Origin: Fulvia fulva
Lineage: Eukaryota > Ascomycota > Dothideomycetes > Mycosphaerellales > Mycosphaerellaceae
Direction: 5' to 3'
Length of the DNA stretch: 64,000 bases
Assembly (NCBI RefSeq): GCF_020509005.1
Contig: NC_063018.1
Location: 1,798,001 to 1,862,000 of the forward strand
The translations under genes and the position numbers were made by a program. The notes beneath the pieces were generated by a model that saw only the letters and a program-made list of their open reading frames with translations, had not been told where the DNA came from and searched no databases. Shown here in pieces: positions 43,900-57,251 of the stretch (positions are counted from its first letter, which is position 1; each line of letters opens with the position of its first letter).

Positions 43900-46800
43900 T
43901 TAATCTAAGTAATGTTCCCTAAGGTAGGGCTGACTCTTTTTCGTCGGCCTAGGGATAGAGCGTCGAGCTAAACACTTCAATCTCCCTAACCGGTATCTCC
44001 TACGGGACCTTAGCGGGTTTAGCTAGGGTAGGGATAGCTTCCTAAGGACTTTCTTATTATAGAGGCTAACGATCTTCCTAAGTGTCCTTCTCGAGTAGTA
44101 GGGAATATACCTAATCTTACTCCTTGCCTACTCTTCTTAACTCAATCTAATAAGATCGCCTTTAAGACCTAAGTGCTTTAGCTAAAGTCTTTTGCTCGCT
44201 TCTTTTCCTCTAAGCATTCTTCGTAACTCTTAGGTCTCGCTAAACTTGCTCTAGTAAGTCAACTTCTCTTCTTTAACCTTCCTCCCCTACTAAGAACCCT
44301 CGCGCTCCTACGTAAGGTTAGCTACGTTCTTTCGTAGTCTAGAGTTCAACTTGTTTCTTTAACTACTTAGCCTCCGGTATAGTCAAAAGGTCCTTTAGAT
44401 TAAGACTCGTGTCTTGACTAGTGCCTAGAACTTCCTTAAGTTCTAGCTTATCTTCTAAAATACTAGACCTATCTAGAAGTCTCCTAGCTAGATATAGATA
44501 CTAGAATTTAGCTAGATCCTTACGTACGGCTAATATAAGCCTATTCCTATAGACGAGATGCCTTAGAATCCTACCCGTAGGGGTCTAAAGTATATACGTC
44601 CCTAGGAAGCTCGCTTTACGGATCTTATAGGGTCTAAAGTACTTAGCTTCTAGCTTACGCGGATCTAGGTTTATTAGTAAGACCTATTCTCCGACTTTAC
44701 GTCTTAGCTATACCTCCGGCGGAAGCAACTTTAGACTTATTAGGTTCCTAGTCTAAGCCCGAGAAAGTAGTCTTTTATTTACGAGCTAACGCGTATAGCG
44801 GACGCGGACGATACGCTTCCTATAGTCGTTAACTAAGACATTCTTAGCTCGTAGCTCGTTCTCGTCTTCTAGGATTCGTAGGTATTAGCTATATATAAGG
44901 TAGAAGGGGCTAAGGTAGGTTATTATATACTAGCGGTATCTAGTATAGTAGATCGCTTTAGGTAGAAAGGTATCCTATAGCCTAATATCGTTACCGATAT
45001 ATAGCTTCGTTAGTATCGATCCTAGTATACCGTTTAGGTTTTCTACCTTCCTATTCGTTATAGGATAATATAGGGATACTAGACGATAATTAGCCTTAAA
45101 CTGCTTTATTAGGTAGCTTATAACCCTACTTAGGAAGTTCTTACTTTTATCTTAGAGGAGCTCGCGGGGTGGCCCGTAGTCCTAATAGATTCTCTCGTAT
45201 AGGAATACTATAGTCGCTTTAGTATCCGTACGCGGAACGGCCTAAGCGACTAGCTAACTCGTAGCGTAATCTATCGCCGTAATAATATACTCGTTCCCTA
45301 GTAGACTCTTCGGTAAAGGCCCTACGACATTAATCGCCTATCTCTCGAAGGGCCGAAGCTTATCGTTAACCTAGTAAAACCGCGGCTCGCGTGTTTTAGG
45401 CTTATTAGGCTTCTTTTTCTACGTTAGCTAGTATCTAGGGTAGGATTCGATAAACTTTCGTACGTCCTTTCTTATACTAGGCTACTAGGCTCTTATCTCG
45501 AGCTAACCTATTAGTCCGGGCGCCGTAAAGTGTCCGTATCGCTAGTATACGTAGTTTACTAGATCAAGACGCTAGGTTAGTACGAGGAAAGGCGGTATTC
45601 CCTTGTCGTCTAGAAGAATAAAGCCTAATCTAGGTTCCTTAGACTCGTCGATCGGTAGGAGTAGCTCGAATTCCTCTTCTCGTACCTTAATTAAGCTCTC
45701 GAGGTAGGGACCGTAAGTTAGTATCTATCCCGTTAACTTGAACTGCCTTATTAGTTTAGGGAACAAGTCGGTCTCGTTAGCTTTGAATCTTATAGCTACA
45801 AGTTGCTTAACCGGCTAAGCTAGGTTAGTAGGTCCTTCTCCGATAAAGTCAGGCCGACGGGAGAGCGTATCGGGAACGATTACCTCTTCTCCCTTACGAT
45901 ACCTAATGTCTAAGTTATATTACTAAAACTCTTTAGCCTATCGTACGATCCTCTTGCTCTAGCCCTTAGTCCTATTAAGGTACCTAAGCGACTAGTAATC
46001 GGTTAGGATCGTGACCGTATAGCCGTTTTCTACGTAGTTATCCTAGGTTCGGAGGGCTTCCTTAATTACTAGACCCTCCTTTTCGTAAACTAGGTAATTT
46101 AGCTCGGCTCCCTAAAGCTTCCTTCTAGAGAAGGCTATAGGGTATAGCTAGTTGTTAGCTCCTATTTGATAGAGAGTAGCGCCTATAGCCTATTTAGATA
46201 TATTAGTCTTAATCGTAAAGGGCTTCTTAGGGTTAGGCGGGATTAGTATAGGCCCTAAGATTAGCGCGAGCTTTAGGCTCTTAAAAGCGTATACGTACTA
46301 GGCGTTCTATCGTACTAGGCGACGCTTTTTCCGCCTAAGGGACTCGTCGCTTTCCTTAAGAAGATCTAAGAGGGGTGCTACGAGTTTCGTAAAGCCCTTA
46401 ATAAAGCGGCGGTAGTAGCCTACGAGGCTAAGGAACTACCTAATCTACTATATATTAGTAGGCGTAGGCTAACTATTAATCGCGTCGATCTTGTCTTATA
46501 GTAGCCTAATCGAATTCTTCTCGATCTAATGCCCGTAGAAGGTGACTAACTTGACTCTAATGTTGTACTTCTTAGGGGAGTAGAATAGTTTAGCTTTCTT
46601 TAGGCGGTCGAAGACCTCCTTTAGGTCTTTTTCGTGCTATTCCTTAGAGTCTAAGAAGACTAGGATGTCGTCGAGGTACACGAGGACCTTCTTCTAAAGT
46701 AGATCTCTTAGGATCTCGTTTATTATAGACTAAAACGAGGCTAGGGCGTTTGTTAGCCTAAAGAGTATAACGAGGAACTCGTACTTCCTATCCCTAGTAT

Positions 46801-47950
46801 TAAACGTAGTCTTATACGTGTCGGCTAAGTCGATTAGTAGCTACTAGTACCCTAAGACTAGGTCTAGTTTACTAAAGTATTTAGCCTTCGCGACCGTGTC
46901 TAGGTACTCCTAGATACGTAGGAGGGGGAAGCCGTTTTTAGTAGTTACGGCGTTTAGGGCGCGATAGTCGATATATATACGCTACTAGCCGTCTGGCTTA
47001 GGGACAAAGAGGACTAGGGATCCCTAGGGTAAGGACGAGACCTTAATTAGTCCGCGATTAAGGAGTATCTAGATATCGCGAGCCTATTCTCGAAGCTAAC
47101 CCGGGTTTAGACGGTATACGGGCTAGTTAATAGGTCGAGCGTTACTAGTAGGGATAGTATAGTCGAAAGCTCTCTTCCGTAGGAGTCTAGCCGGGAGCTA
47201 AGCTCTCTAGATCTCTAGGAAGAGATTAACTAACGTCTAGAAGACCTAGTTACCTACCTACGGTAGCTAAGACTCGTCGTCTAGGTCCCCTACTATAGCT
47301 ATAAGGCGTTCGTATACCTTATCTAAGCCGTACTCCTCGAAGTCGATATTAACTAGGGCATTATTAGGGAGTCGCCTAAGCGAGTAGAAGAGCTAGGGTC
47401 CTTCGTGTCGTATAGCGAAGTCTACTAAACATATAGAGTTGAACATTTCTAGCTCGCCTTCGTCGTCCTTTAGGTCGAACACCTTAGAGTACGACCTGAT
47501 CGTATAGTACCGGCTACGCCGGTCCCGTAGTCTAGTAGAGCTAGACTACTAGTTTACGTTAGGGTTGACTTCCTAGAACTACTTAAGGCCTAGGATAAGG
47601 TCAAATCCTTCTATATTAATGACTCTAGCGGGGACTATATCCTACTAGGTACTAATCTAATATAGTAGAAGGACACCCTAACTAGAAATGATCTCCTTAC
47701 CGTTTAGGAGGACGATCCTTACTAGCGGTAAGTCCCTAAAAAGCGATCGAGGGAGTTGCTTCGATTTTCTGGCTAAGAGGTATACTTTAGAGGCTACGTA
47801 GTATAGGGTAACCTTAGCCTAAACCTTATTAGGTCCTAGGCGGGCATCGATAGTAAAGAGCCCTCCGCCTATTGCTATTAGCCTCTCTATCGTATAGTCG
47901 ACCTCCTCTTTAGTCTCCGACTCGGGTTCTTTAGATAAAGACAATGCCCT
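43900..47950 (-). pseudogene. pol: Gypsy-2 pol relic (protease, RT, RNase H, integrase)
   Basis: Minus-strand RT box YLDDILV at about 46680-46660 is preserved by chance of sequence context. The integrase block (GPLPKSLLGNEYIITAID equivalent) lies at about 45325-45270. The rest is broken by many TAGs. Confidence 0.75.
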
Positions 47951-48099
47951 ATCCTCTTCTACTTATATCTACTAAGCCTTATCCTTAGTAGCTAGGATCG
48001 TCCTATCCTAGTAGGATTCTCTAGGTAGGGGTATAGAGGCGTCTAATAATCCTAAGTATATCTACCTCGGTTAAGACGTCTTAGGCTCTATTTTTTGGC

Positions 48100-49330
48100 T
48101 AAGAGTAGTCGCGCGCGAAGTGGCCTGTCTTACTCTAGTTATAGTATTCGTCTAAGCGTCCGGAGGGGCCTCTACGATTACCTCGCCCGCGACTACGTCC
48201 GCCGCGGCCTCTACCGCGGCCTCTACCGCGCGCCGAGCTACCTAAGTCGCTCCGGAGAGCTATAAAGGCTTTAGTGTCCCCGTCTACGAACTTCTCGACG
48301 GCTAACATTATTACGGCTAGCTTCTAGTCTCTTCCGCGGCTAAGATAGAGTCGCTAGTCGGCTATAATAGCCTACTAGAAGTAGACGCGGATATTCGTAT
48401 TAGTCGCTCGGAAGTTACGATTGTCTAGTTTAGCTAGTATATCGGGCTTTAGGCCGGCTAAAAACTTGCGTAGGTAGGTAAAGTTATCTAGTAGGGGAGT
48501 TATACGGCTCCTAGTTAGCCTAAGCGACCTAATAAAGGTCCTAATACTCCTAGTTTAACGGGTAGTCTCCTACTTACGCTAGATCTGCTCCTTATAGTCT
48601 AGGTCGACTATAAAGTTAGAGATCTACGTGATTATATTATCGAAATCGCCGTGCCTAAGATAAGGGGGCTTTAGGCGCGTTTCTTTAATAGCTTTAAACT
48701 ATAACTAGTTAAAGCCGCTATAGACGAAGCTACTAACGAGCTCTAGTTTCTCTAGGTCGGAAAGGCGTCGTTTAATAATCTATTTCTTATTTAGGCTAAT
48801 CTAGGCTCTAATAGACGATATCTAGTTAAGGCACTCATCGTCCTAAGCGTTAGACTTTAGGACAGGGGGATCCCCTATCCTAGGCGCCTTACCTCTACTA
48901 GCTAGCTCGTTATATAGGCCAAAGTTATCTTCGTCTAGGTAGTCCGCCCTATCTATCTCCGCGTCGCTATCGCGGTTAGGGCGGCGGTACGACCGAGTAG
49001 CTAGGGGTATAGCCTAAGTAGCCCTAAAGGTATTGTTTAGGCTAGTAGGCTAAGCCGCGTAGTTATTACCTAGGGCGCGACTATAGGCTAGGCCCTCTCC
49101 GACTAGATAAGTAGCGAAACCTTACTAATCCGGTAGGTAATGACCGCCTCAATTAGGGTATTAGTTAGTGTCCTCTATACTAAAGGTTTGAGTAGCCCGC
49201 CCCGTTCGTAGGAGCTAAGATAAGGTTAGTAAGGTTACCTCGCTTAGCTTTAGTACTAAGGTCCGACTAAGGCGTAAGTTAGAGACTTATAGCTTAGGAG
49301 ATTTACTTATAGGCTAATCTAACCTAATAG
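48100..49330 (-). pseudogene. gag: Gypsy-2 gag relic
   Basis: Minus-strand position between the 5' LTR (49360 side) and protease, with hydrophilic helix-rich readable stretches and a CCHC-like cluster expected near 48.1 kb but not clearly resolved. Assigned mainly by position. Confidence 0.45.
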
Positions 49331-49418
49331 AAAGGCTAAAAGGAAGGGAAGCTACTAGATATAAGAACCTTAGCGAGTATAAATCTAAGATATAGGAAAG
49401 CTACCTAAGAAAACTCTA

Positions 49419-49423
49419 AATAT
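49419..49423. repeat. Target-site duplication AATAT of the copia element (left)
   Basis: Repeated at 54960-54964; both lie inside the gypsy-2 LTR, which becomes continuous when the copia element and one copy of the duplication are removed. Confidence 0.9.
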
Positions 49424-49657
49424 TATTAAGAACATATAGGCCGTAGGACAAGTATATATATATGAGTGTGTTATGTGACTAGATTACGTGACTAGGGTTT
49501 GCTAGCCTATAGGCTAGTAAACATCTAGACACCTAGTATCTACCTATACTAATACCGGCGATACTATATATAGATATATACTATCCTATTAGGTCCTTCT
49601 TCGTCTTTCGTATAATCCGCCGTCTTCTACTACTACGTAATTCGTACCTATTTAATA
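49424..49657 (+). repeat. Copia 5' LTR (234 bp)
   Basis: Followed directly by GGTTATAAGCCCGGG, the likely primer-binding site. Confidence 0.9.
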
Positions 49658-52600
49658 GGTTATAAGCCCGGGTTAGTAACTCGGTATTTCACTCTCGACA
49701 AAGTCGTATTAGAGTTATTCCTCTTTAGAACAAAAGGAAGGTAGACTAGAGACCGTACCCGTATTATATAGGAAGCTATAGCCGTGCTATAGGTATATAT
49801 AAGACGTAAAAGAGCCTAGTAAGGCACTATTAGACTCCGAGTTAGGGAGCCTATACTAATACCTTAGATAAGTAGGCGAGCTTACTAAGAAGAGTCGCTC
49901 TCCGGACATCGCGTTCGTATCGACTAACTGTTTATTCTAAGAGAGCCGTAGTGTCTTAGAAACCCCCTCTACTAAGAGAGTTACGCTATAGTGTCTTAGT
50001 ACTAATACGATCTTTACCGACCGACTTTCCTCCTCTTCCCGGCGAATAGCTATCCTCTCCGCTATCAACCTCGCGTTCGGTTTATCCTATTTCGATCCGA
50101 TCGCGTACGACCAAATACATCCTTTTACCTAAGGGTAGCTAACCTATCCCTTAACTTATAAAAATAGAGAACGAGACTAGGTTTATAAGAAAGAGAGTAG
50201 TAACTCTTCTAATAAGAGAGAACTACGAAACATAGTTCAAGCTAATAAGAATATACCTAGTATTAAAGCAGGTTGACTAGGTCCTCGAAGACATTATTAC
50301 GGACATTCCCGCTATAACCCTATCTATAGCGACACCCTCTATATTATCGGAGTCATCCCTTCCTTTAGATCAAGCGATAAGGAAGGCATCGTATAGACGG
50401 CATAATATAACGGCCCTATATAAGATGTATATCTGTCTGTCGATAGATAACTAAGAGATAATATACGAGATCCGGTATACGAAGGAGTTGTAGAAATAGG
50501 CTAAAGCTAAATATAAGAGAAGACTTCTTACTACTAGAAGAAGTTTGCTTTAGCAATACACTAATTTCGTAATAACAGAGGACTAGTTAATAGATGACGC
50601 CTAGTAGGAGCTTAGCTCAATTATAAGGAGGGCTATTTCAATCTCGCCTTAGTTCTAAGACATTAAGACTAAGGATAGAAAGATCTAGTAACTCTTAGTA
50701 GCTCTACTAGACTCATTTAGCTCAATTCGCGATGCAATTGATGCCTAGGTAAATCTCTTACTACAAGACATTCTTATAATTCTTAGGGAGAAGTAAGAAT
50801 CAATGATTTATTAAGGGATAGCTATGTTTGCTAAGAAGGGTTTCTAGGGTAAGCTTACGTACTATCTCTACGGTAGTGACCATTTTATAAGCAAGTGCCT
50901 ATACCTATCTATAGCTTAGTAGGCTATTAGGAATAAGGACAAACTAGCTAGGGTTATCTACCCTACTAAGAGACAACCGTTACCACCTCGTAGGAGGCCA
51001 TTATTACTAAACCTTCGTAATGTCCTTAAGGTAATAACGGACCTTATAAAGTAGATAAAGGAGAGCCGTAAGCCAAAGGCCTCCTCTAGTAAGCATATAA
51101 GGACCTATACGACCTAGGAAGACGCATTAGACTCTAAGATACTATTAGGAGATGATAATGTTGATAAGGTTGCCTATTCTACTATAGAAGCTAAAGGTAA
51201 GTACCCCTCGTCCGAGTAGTTACTTAACTCTTATATATCATTACATATGACTAACTAAGATTCACTATTTAGGATACTAAAGCCTCTTCAAAAGAGGAAG
51301 TAGATTAAGGTTAGGGGTGGCTATCTACAAGCTATATATATAGGAAGTGTAGTAATAGGTAGTCCTTCTAGAAAGCAAATTGTCTTAGAAAATGTCCTAT
51401 TTGTTCCTAGCCTTAGAGTTAGTCGTGTTTCGTAGAATCAGTTTAGCTAATAGTTTACTATCTAACTACCTAGTTTTACCCTAAAATCCTTGTCTAGTAA
51501 ACCCGTTGTCTAGACCAAACTACGAGGAGGAGTACCGTTTATCTACTCGATCTCGGAAATTCTTAAGCTATAGTATACTAGTATACTCTCTTAAGAACGT
51601 GACGGTACCGCTATAGCTAATACTAAGTCCGAAGATCAGTAGGAGCTATAGTATAGAAGATGTGCACACCTTAGTAAGGGACTGCTAAGAAACCTATATA
51701 GAGTCACTAATAAGAAAGATCCTATTCCTATTCCTTCTGAACACTAGAATTATAAGGTCTGCTCCCTTATAAACATAAGGAAGTTCAAAGGACCTACTAT
51801 AGAGAGAAAAGGAGAGAGGCTGGCCCTCATCTCTATTGATATCTATAGGCCTTTTTAGGGCGTAGTCTCTAGGCTAGGATACAAATATTAGCTTGAGATT
51901 ATAGACAACTTCTCTAGGAAGAAGTGGGTAATCCCTTTAAAGGCTAGGAGCGACGCTCCTACAGCCCTACGGGATTAGAAGGTCTAGGCAGAACGGCAGT
52001 CAAGGTGCTTTCTATCTACGATCCGTAGTGATAGTATAAAGGAAATTCTTGCCTTACTAAAAGAGTAGGAGAAGGAGTTTAGTACTTAGATAGACATAAC
52101 TAATGCCTATAACTCTCTTTAGAATAGACCTATAGAAAGGTCTATTTAAGCCTCTAAGAACATAGTCCGGGCTATACTTAAAGACTCTAGTATACTAGTT
52201 AAGTTCTAGCCAGAAGCTTTATAAGTATAGACTATAATTAGAAACAGACTGCCTAATAGTCCGATTATTAATAGTATTGCTCTTTTACTAGAAGAAGCCT
52301 TTACTAGCTAAGTACCGTTAGTCGACTATTTCCGCGTCTAGGGATACAAAGCTATAGTCTATATAGACCTAAGAGCCTAACCTTAAGGCTTAAGGAGAGA
52401 CAAGTTAATAAACCGAGGAAAAGAAGCCGTGTTTATAGGCTACTTAGAAAACACTACAAAACAATAGCTGTTCTAGGATCCCGATATAAAAGCTATAAAA
52501 GCGTATAGTCACGTCGACTACTTTAAGAATAAGAAGGGGGGAGATATAGATCTTGGTATCACCTTTACTAACTAGCCGAGTCGAGCGCTATAGCGTAATC

Positions 52601-54725
52601 CTATTAGGAGGAAGCCCTTTAGGGCGAAATTTTCCGATAGGGGATTATTAGAAACACCGTTACGAAGGCTAGGAGAAAATATTAAGGCGGTTATAACACT
52701 GTCGAAGGCCGACAACGGTAGATCTATACAGAACCTACCCGAGTCATTAATACTATAGCAACCGCTATTTATACAACTTCTCCCTCCCCTAAAGGACATT
52801 AGGGAATACTAGAAGTTTAGAGATTAGGGTACTCTAATAAAAGAAAAAGAAGATGTCGTTCAGTCCGACCTATCCGAACACCTAGCGCTACCTTAGGTTG
52901 TAGGTAATAAGAGGTTAAGGGGGGACGGAGATAATAACTCTAAAGAGTATAAGGCTAAACACTATAAGGCTCTTATCGCCTAGATGTTCTATCTAGACCC
53001 TATAATAAGCTAGGTAGAGGAGATTCTAAACGACGTAGAAGAACATACATTTGCTACTATTAGGCAGGCCATAGCCTATTAGTAGGAAGTGCCAATCCCA
53101 AAGTCCTATAAGGTAGCCGTAGGAGACCCTAAATAGGGATATATATAGAGAGAGGTAATCGAGAACGAACTTATTACCTTAGTAAGCAACAATACCTAGG
53201 AAGCAGTTATACCGCCAAAGGGTACGGATCTAATTACTTCTAGGTAGGTCTTTGATATAAAAAGAATGATTAGTAGAGCTATTAAGAAGTTCAAGGCAAG
53301 ACTAGTTATAAGAGGGTTTTTATAGAAATATAGGGCTGACTTCGAAGAGACCTTTGTACCTACTATTAGACATGATACTCTCCGAGTATTCATAGTAGTA
53401 GTATGTAAGAGAGATCTCGAGATACACCTAGTAGATGTGAATAATGCCTTTACCTAAAGTAGCCTTCTTAAAGACATCTATATAATCCTACCCCTAGGAG
53501 TTGAAGCACCTCTAAACATAGTATTTAAGGTCCTACAAAGCCTTTATAGGCTTAAGCAAGTAGCTAGAGACTAGAACAAGCTCTATGTTACGAAGCTAGA
53601 GAAGATTAGATTTACCTAGTCCTAGGTAGATCTATGCCTACTTATCTATACGGATAGAGACCTTATAGTCCTTACCTATATAGATGACATACCTATTATA
53701 GCTCCGAAGCTATTAGATGTTCAGTGGTTTAAGGCTGAGCTTAGAAAAGTGTTTAAGATTAAAGATCTTAGTAAACCTACGAAGATCCTTAGAATAAGGA
53801 TTATAAGAGACAGGTCCTAAGGTACTTTGAAGCTTAATTAAGGACACTATATCTACGCTAACTTATCCAAGATGAACATAGCTAGAGAGAAGGCTACGCC
53901 AACCTACTTACCTATAGAGAGCTACGAGCATTTAGTACCTACGGCACCTATAGATAAGAGGTACAATAAACAGGATTACTAGAGCTATAATAGTACCTAG
54001 ATATAGCTAATGATAATAACAAGGCCAGACTTAGCATTCCCCCTTAGAAGAATTAGCTTATATATTGCTAATCCCTCGTAGTAGTATATAAAGCCTTTAA
54101 AGAAGCTCTCCCGATACCTACGGTCGTACCTAGACCTAGGTCTTATATATAGAAAGGGAGGGGGCAATCTCTAGGGATACTCGGACTCTAACTACGCTAT
54201 AGACAAAGTAGATAGAGTCTCAATTCTAGGATACGTATAGTTCCTTTATAGATCACCTATGTCCTAGATAAGTAGGGAGTAGAAGTCTGTTATAACATTA
54301 ATAATAGAAGCTAAGTTTATAGCTATAAACGTAGCCGTAAAGTAGTCACAATTTCTTGCTGCTGTCCTTAGGGAAATAGGGTGCCTAGAACTAGTGGGAA
54401 AGAGCTCTTTCTAGCCGAGTATAAGGGCAAGTAAGGGCACTATTAACGAGGTAAGGCTAGTCAAGCTTATAGTTAATAACTAAGCCGCTTTAATACTTAT
54501 TAAAGATGCCTATATATATAAAAGGTCAAAGCATATTAATGTTATATATAACTATATTAGACATCTCTAGTAGTAGAAGAAGATTATAGTAGACTACTAC
54601 TATATAAAGGACATAGCTACTAATAGGTTAACAAAGCCCCTTAATAGCTAGTAGTTCTAAAACTTTATAAGGTAGCTCTAGCTTACGTAAAGGGATTGTA
54701 GGAGACTATATAGCCTAAGTAGGAG

Positions 54726-54959
54726 TGTTAAGAACATATAGGCCGTAGGACAAGTATATAGGTATAGGTGTGTTATGTAACTAGATCACGTGACTAGGGT
54801 TTGCTAGCCTATAGGCTAGTAAATATCCGGACACCTAGTATCTACCTACACTAACACCGGCGATACTATATATAGATATACGCTATCCTATTAGGTCCTT
54901 CTTCGTCTTTCGTATAATCCGCCGTCTTCTACTACTACGTAACTCGTACCTATTTAATA
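54726..54959 (+). repeat. Copia 3' LTR (234 bp)
   Basis: Same length as the 5' copy and starts TGTTAAGAAC (unmutated TG end). Confidence 0.9.
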
Positions 54960-55010
54960 AATATAAAGCTAAGCGCTAAGCCGGCGGTATATTCGGATAA
55001 GAACGTTATA

Positions 55011-55948
55011 AAATTAGCTAGTAAGATATAGACGCTTTCGTAACTTATATAAGCCGTATATATACACATTATATCAACTAGCTTAAGTATATATAAGTAT
55101 AGCTTAAAGCCGACTATTTGAAATATAGCCGGAGACCTACGCGGTTATATAAGGAAGAAGATAAGATTTGGCTTAATTTACGTAATATTCGTACTAAACG
55201 ACTAGCGAAGAAGCTTGATCATAAGAACGTAGGCCCCTTTACGATCATAATGAAAGTAGCGACCGATATCTACGAACTCGACCTACCTACGAGTATAAGA
55301 ATATACTACGTGTTCTATACCGACCTACTACGACTATCCGCCGAAGACCCGTTCCCTTTATAGACGTACAAACCTACGCTTACCCAAGTCGATAGCGAAG
55401 TTAAGGAATAGTACGATACCGTAGTAGTAGTAGACAGTCGCTAGACTAGAAAAGCAAAGAAGAGTATTAGCTATACTGTTAAATAGGTAGATAGGTAATA
55501 TACTAAAGAACCTTATATTAACTTAAAAGGTACTATAGACGAACTTGTAGTAGACTACTATTATAAGAACCCTCGCGCTCTAGGACCTCTACGCGGATAG
55601 TAAGTACTAGAGCCTAATATAACCGAGCTAATAGACTCGGCGGATAGTACTAGCGATACTAATAACGACGTAACCGGTACCGCCGACGCTAAGTACTAGT
55701 TACGATATAACCTAAGGCGTACTAAGGCATAATAAACAGTCACTTCGTTTCTATGATCTACGCCTAGGACTCGCTACCGCTAGTAACGTCGCTTTGCTCG
55801 TAGCTTAGGCTCGTCTATAGTTATATCTTTATATATACCGGAGTTTTAGATTATAGAGTTAGATAGATATACTCTATAGAGCGTTACTTGTTTTGAATTG
55901 ATAGATACCGCCTCGTAGGCGCTTAAGGCGATTTGAGAAGGGGGGTTG
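55011..55948 (+). pseudogene. pol: Gypsy-1 integrase C-terminus and chromodomain (continuation)
   Basis: Continuation of the pol frame after gypsy-2: KIWLNLRNIRTKRLAKKL (GDxVWL-type box), LSAEDPFPL, then a degraded chromodomain (YYYKNPRALGPLR near 55555-55600), and a polypurine tract before 55949. The stretch 55118-55363 has escaped stops. Confidence 0.8.
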
Positions 55949-56144
55949 TGTCACGGTATAGCCCTACGGCCTACGGCCTTCGGGTTACGTAACTTTATAA
56001 ATATAACGTAACGCCTCGGCTCGGTAAACGTCGCGCTTATCTTTAATACGCGCCTTAGCTAGAACTTCTCTTCTCCGTAGAACTTAATCCATTACTTAGC
56101 TACGATACCCTTTTACCTACCGAGAGTAGCCTAGACCCGTATTA
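55949..56144 (+). repeat. Gypsy-1 3' LTR (196 bp)
   Basis: Keeps the TGTCACGG start that is TATTACGG in the 5' copy. Confidence 0.9.
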
Positions 56145-57014
56145 GGAATAGAGACGTAGAAGGCCCGTATAAGTATAAGTATAATCGACCTATACTTTCT
56201 ATTACGAGAACTTAAAGAGAGACTAGTCTAATGCCGACCGAACTACGCGCTAGAAGCCTCTTTAGACTATATCTCTATTTAAACGACGCTAGGGGTAAAG
56301 GCGATAGAGGAGCTAGTAAGCGAACTACGCCGTAACTAGAAGAAGGTACGCTAGGACGATATAAGAGGCTTCCTAATAGCGAACCTACTATAATATAGAG
56401 AACTCGAGACGATAGCTTAGCTAGATCAAGTAGCGGAACAGATTACCTCGGTTATATAGTAAGTAGCGGAACGATATACGCTATTTCTCCGGCCCTTAAC
56501 GTAGTAGAAGGCCTTCTAGACCCCTAAATACTCTACGAAGGTAAAGGAGGCTAGAAGGGCAAGGCGGTAGTAGACGAAGGAGTATACCTAAGAGACGTAG
56601 GAGTAATACTATCGCGCGACATAGGAGAAGAAGGTATAGATAAGACGCGATAAGCTATAGGATTAGAGAGTAACGATCGGGCTCGTTATAGAATACCCGG
56701 AATAGATATAGAGACTAGCTAAATAGGTACGACTACCTAAGGAGTAACGAACCCCTTACTTCCCTTTAATTATAGACCGCGAAGGGATTACCTAGACTAC
56801 GCCCCGGGGTAAGGCAAAAGTATTAGCCGACTATTTCTTTTCTACGTAAGTAGAGGTAGACCTTACGGATATCGACCCGAGTATATACCCGGAACCCCTA
56901 GATATAGATTAGGCGGTTAACTCTAATATAGTAATAGTAGTTATAAGTAAGCTAAAAGAACGAAAAGCCCTAGGCCTAGATAGGATACTAAATATACTAC
57001 TAAAAGAGTATAGA
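56145..57014 (+). mobile_element. LINE-2 continuation (end of endonuclease to start of RT)
   Basis: Starts with the GGAAT target duplication and follows LINE-1 co-linearly: GACCTATACTTT.. (LINE-1 about 570) to AAAGCCCTAGGCCTAGA (LINE-1 about 1363). Cut at 57014 by the LTR of gypsy-3; the 3' half is not in the window. Confidence 0.8.
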
Positions 57015-57251
57015 TATTACGGGTAGCCCGCGACTACTTACTATAGCTACGTCGGCCCGGGTAAACCGCGGACCTTCCGTATCGGGTTAGCGCGGCTTAG
57101 CTTTACTTTATAACTTCGCCGCGCCTCGCGCTCCTCTTTCGTAGCTTCGTAGAACAATAACTCTCTTATTTAGACCCTACGGTACGCGCGCCCTTATAGT
57201 TTATTCTACTACCCTATCTAGATCGCGGATCTAGGTAAGGGACGCGTAATA
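57015..57251 (+). repeat. Gypsy-3 5' LTR (approximate end)
   Basis: Starts TATTACGGG exactly where LINE-2 homology ends and is tentatively ended at CGTAATA. GC-richer than the surrounding sequence. Second LTR outside the window. Confidence 0.6.

Larger units (their letters stand above)
49424..54959 (+). mobile_element. Ty1/copia retrotransposon in the gypsy-2 LTR, RIP-degraded
   Basis: 5536 bp. LTRs 49424-49657 and 54726-54959 (234 bp each, T[A/G]TTAAGAACATATAGGCC...CCTATTTAATA), 5-bp TSD AATAT. The + strand order gag - integrase - RT - RNase H is that of copia. Integrase reads KGERLALISIDIYRPF near 51811-51860. RT reads KFKARLVIRGFLQKYRADF (about 53290-53345), IHLVDVNNAFTQ and LTYIDDIPIIAP (about 53670-53710), with an RNase H tail to about 54.6 kb. 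RIP is milder than in the gypsy hosts, consistent with the latest insertion in the nest. Confidence 0.9.
41237..55010 (-). mobile_element. Gypsy-2 copy B, inserted in gypsy-1 pol and itself split by a copia element
   Basis: 110-bp LTR at 41237-41346; the partner LTR starts at 49360 and is broken by the copia element at 49423, finishing at 54965-55010. Flanks AAAT (41233-41236 and 55011-55014) suggest the TSD. Pol and gag read on the minus strand: integrase about 45.5-44.4 kb, RT with KVLVYLDDILV at about 46654-46686, gag about 49.2-48.2 kb. An additional long frame runs on the + strand at 41.87-43.64 kb between integrase and 3' LTR. All RIP-degraded. Confidence 0.85.
35294..56144 (+). mobile_element. 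Gypsy-1: complete Ty3/gypsy element split by gypsy-2, RIP-degraded
   Basis: LTRs at 35294-35489 and 55949-56144 (196 bp each; T[G/A]T[C/T]ACGG...CCGTATTA). Without the nested insert (41237-55010) the element is about 7.1 kb. Gag reads + at about 36800-37350 (KVLPIFYADLKEDKVSYIKQ), protease/RT from about 37.95 kb with YLDNTIVFS (expected YLDD) at about 39291-39317. RNase H and integrase run to 41236. The IN tail/chromodomain resumes at 55011, including the still-open stretch 55118-55363 (NLRNIRTKRLAKKLDHKNVG). The polypurine tract GAGAAGGGGGG lies just before the 3' LTR. Confidence 0.9.

Noticed and set aside
52572..52799. Minus-strand 75-codon frame in the copia element (also 53196-53393)
   Set aside because: Antisense to the copia pol relic, no start context or domain.
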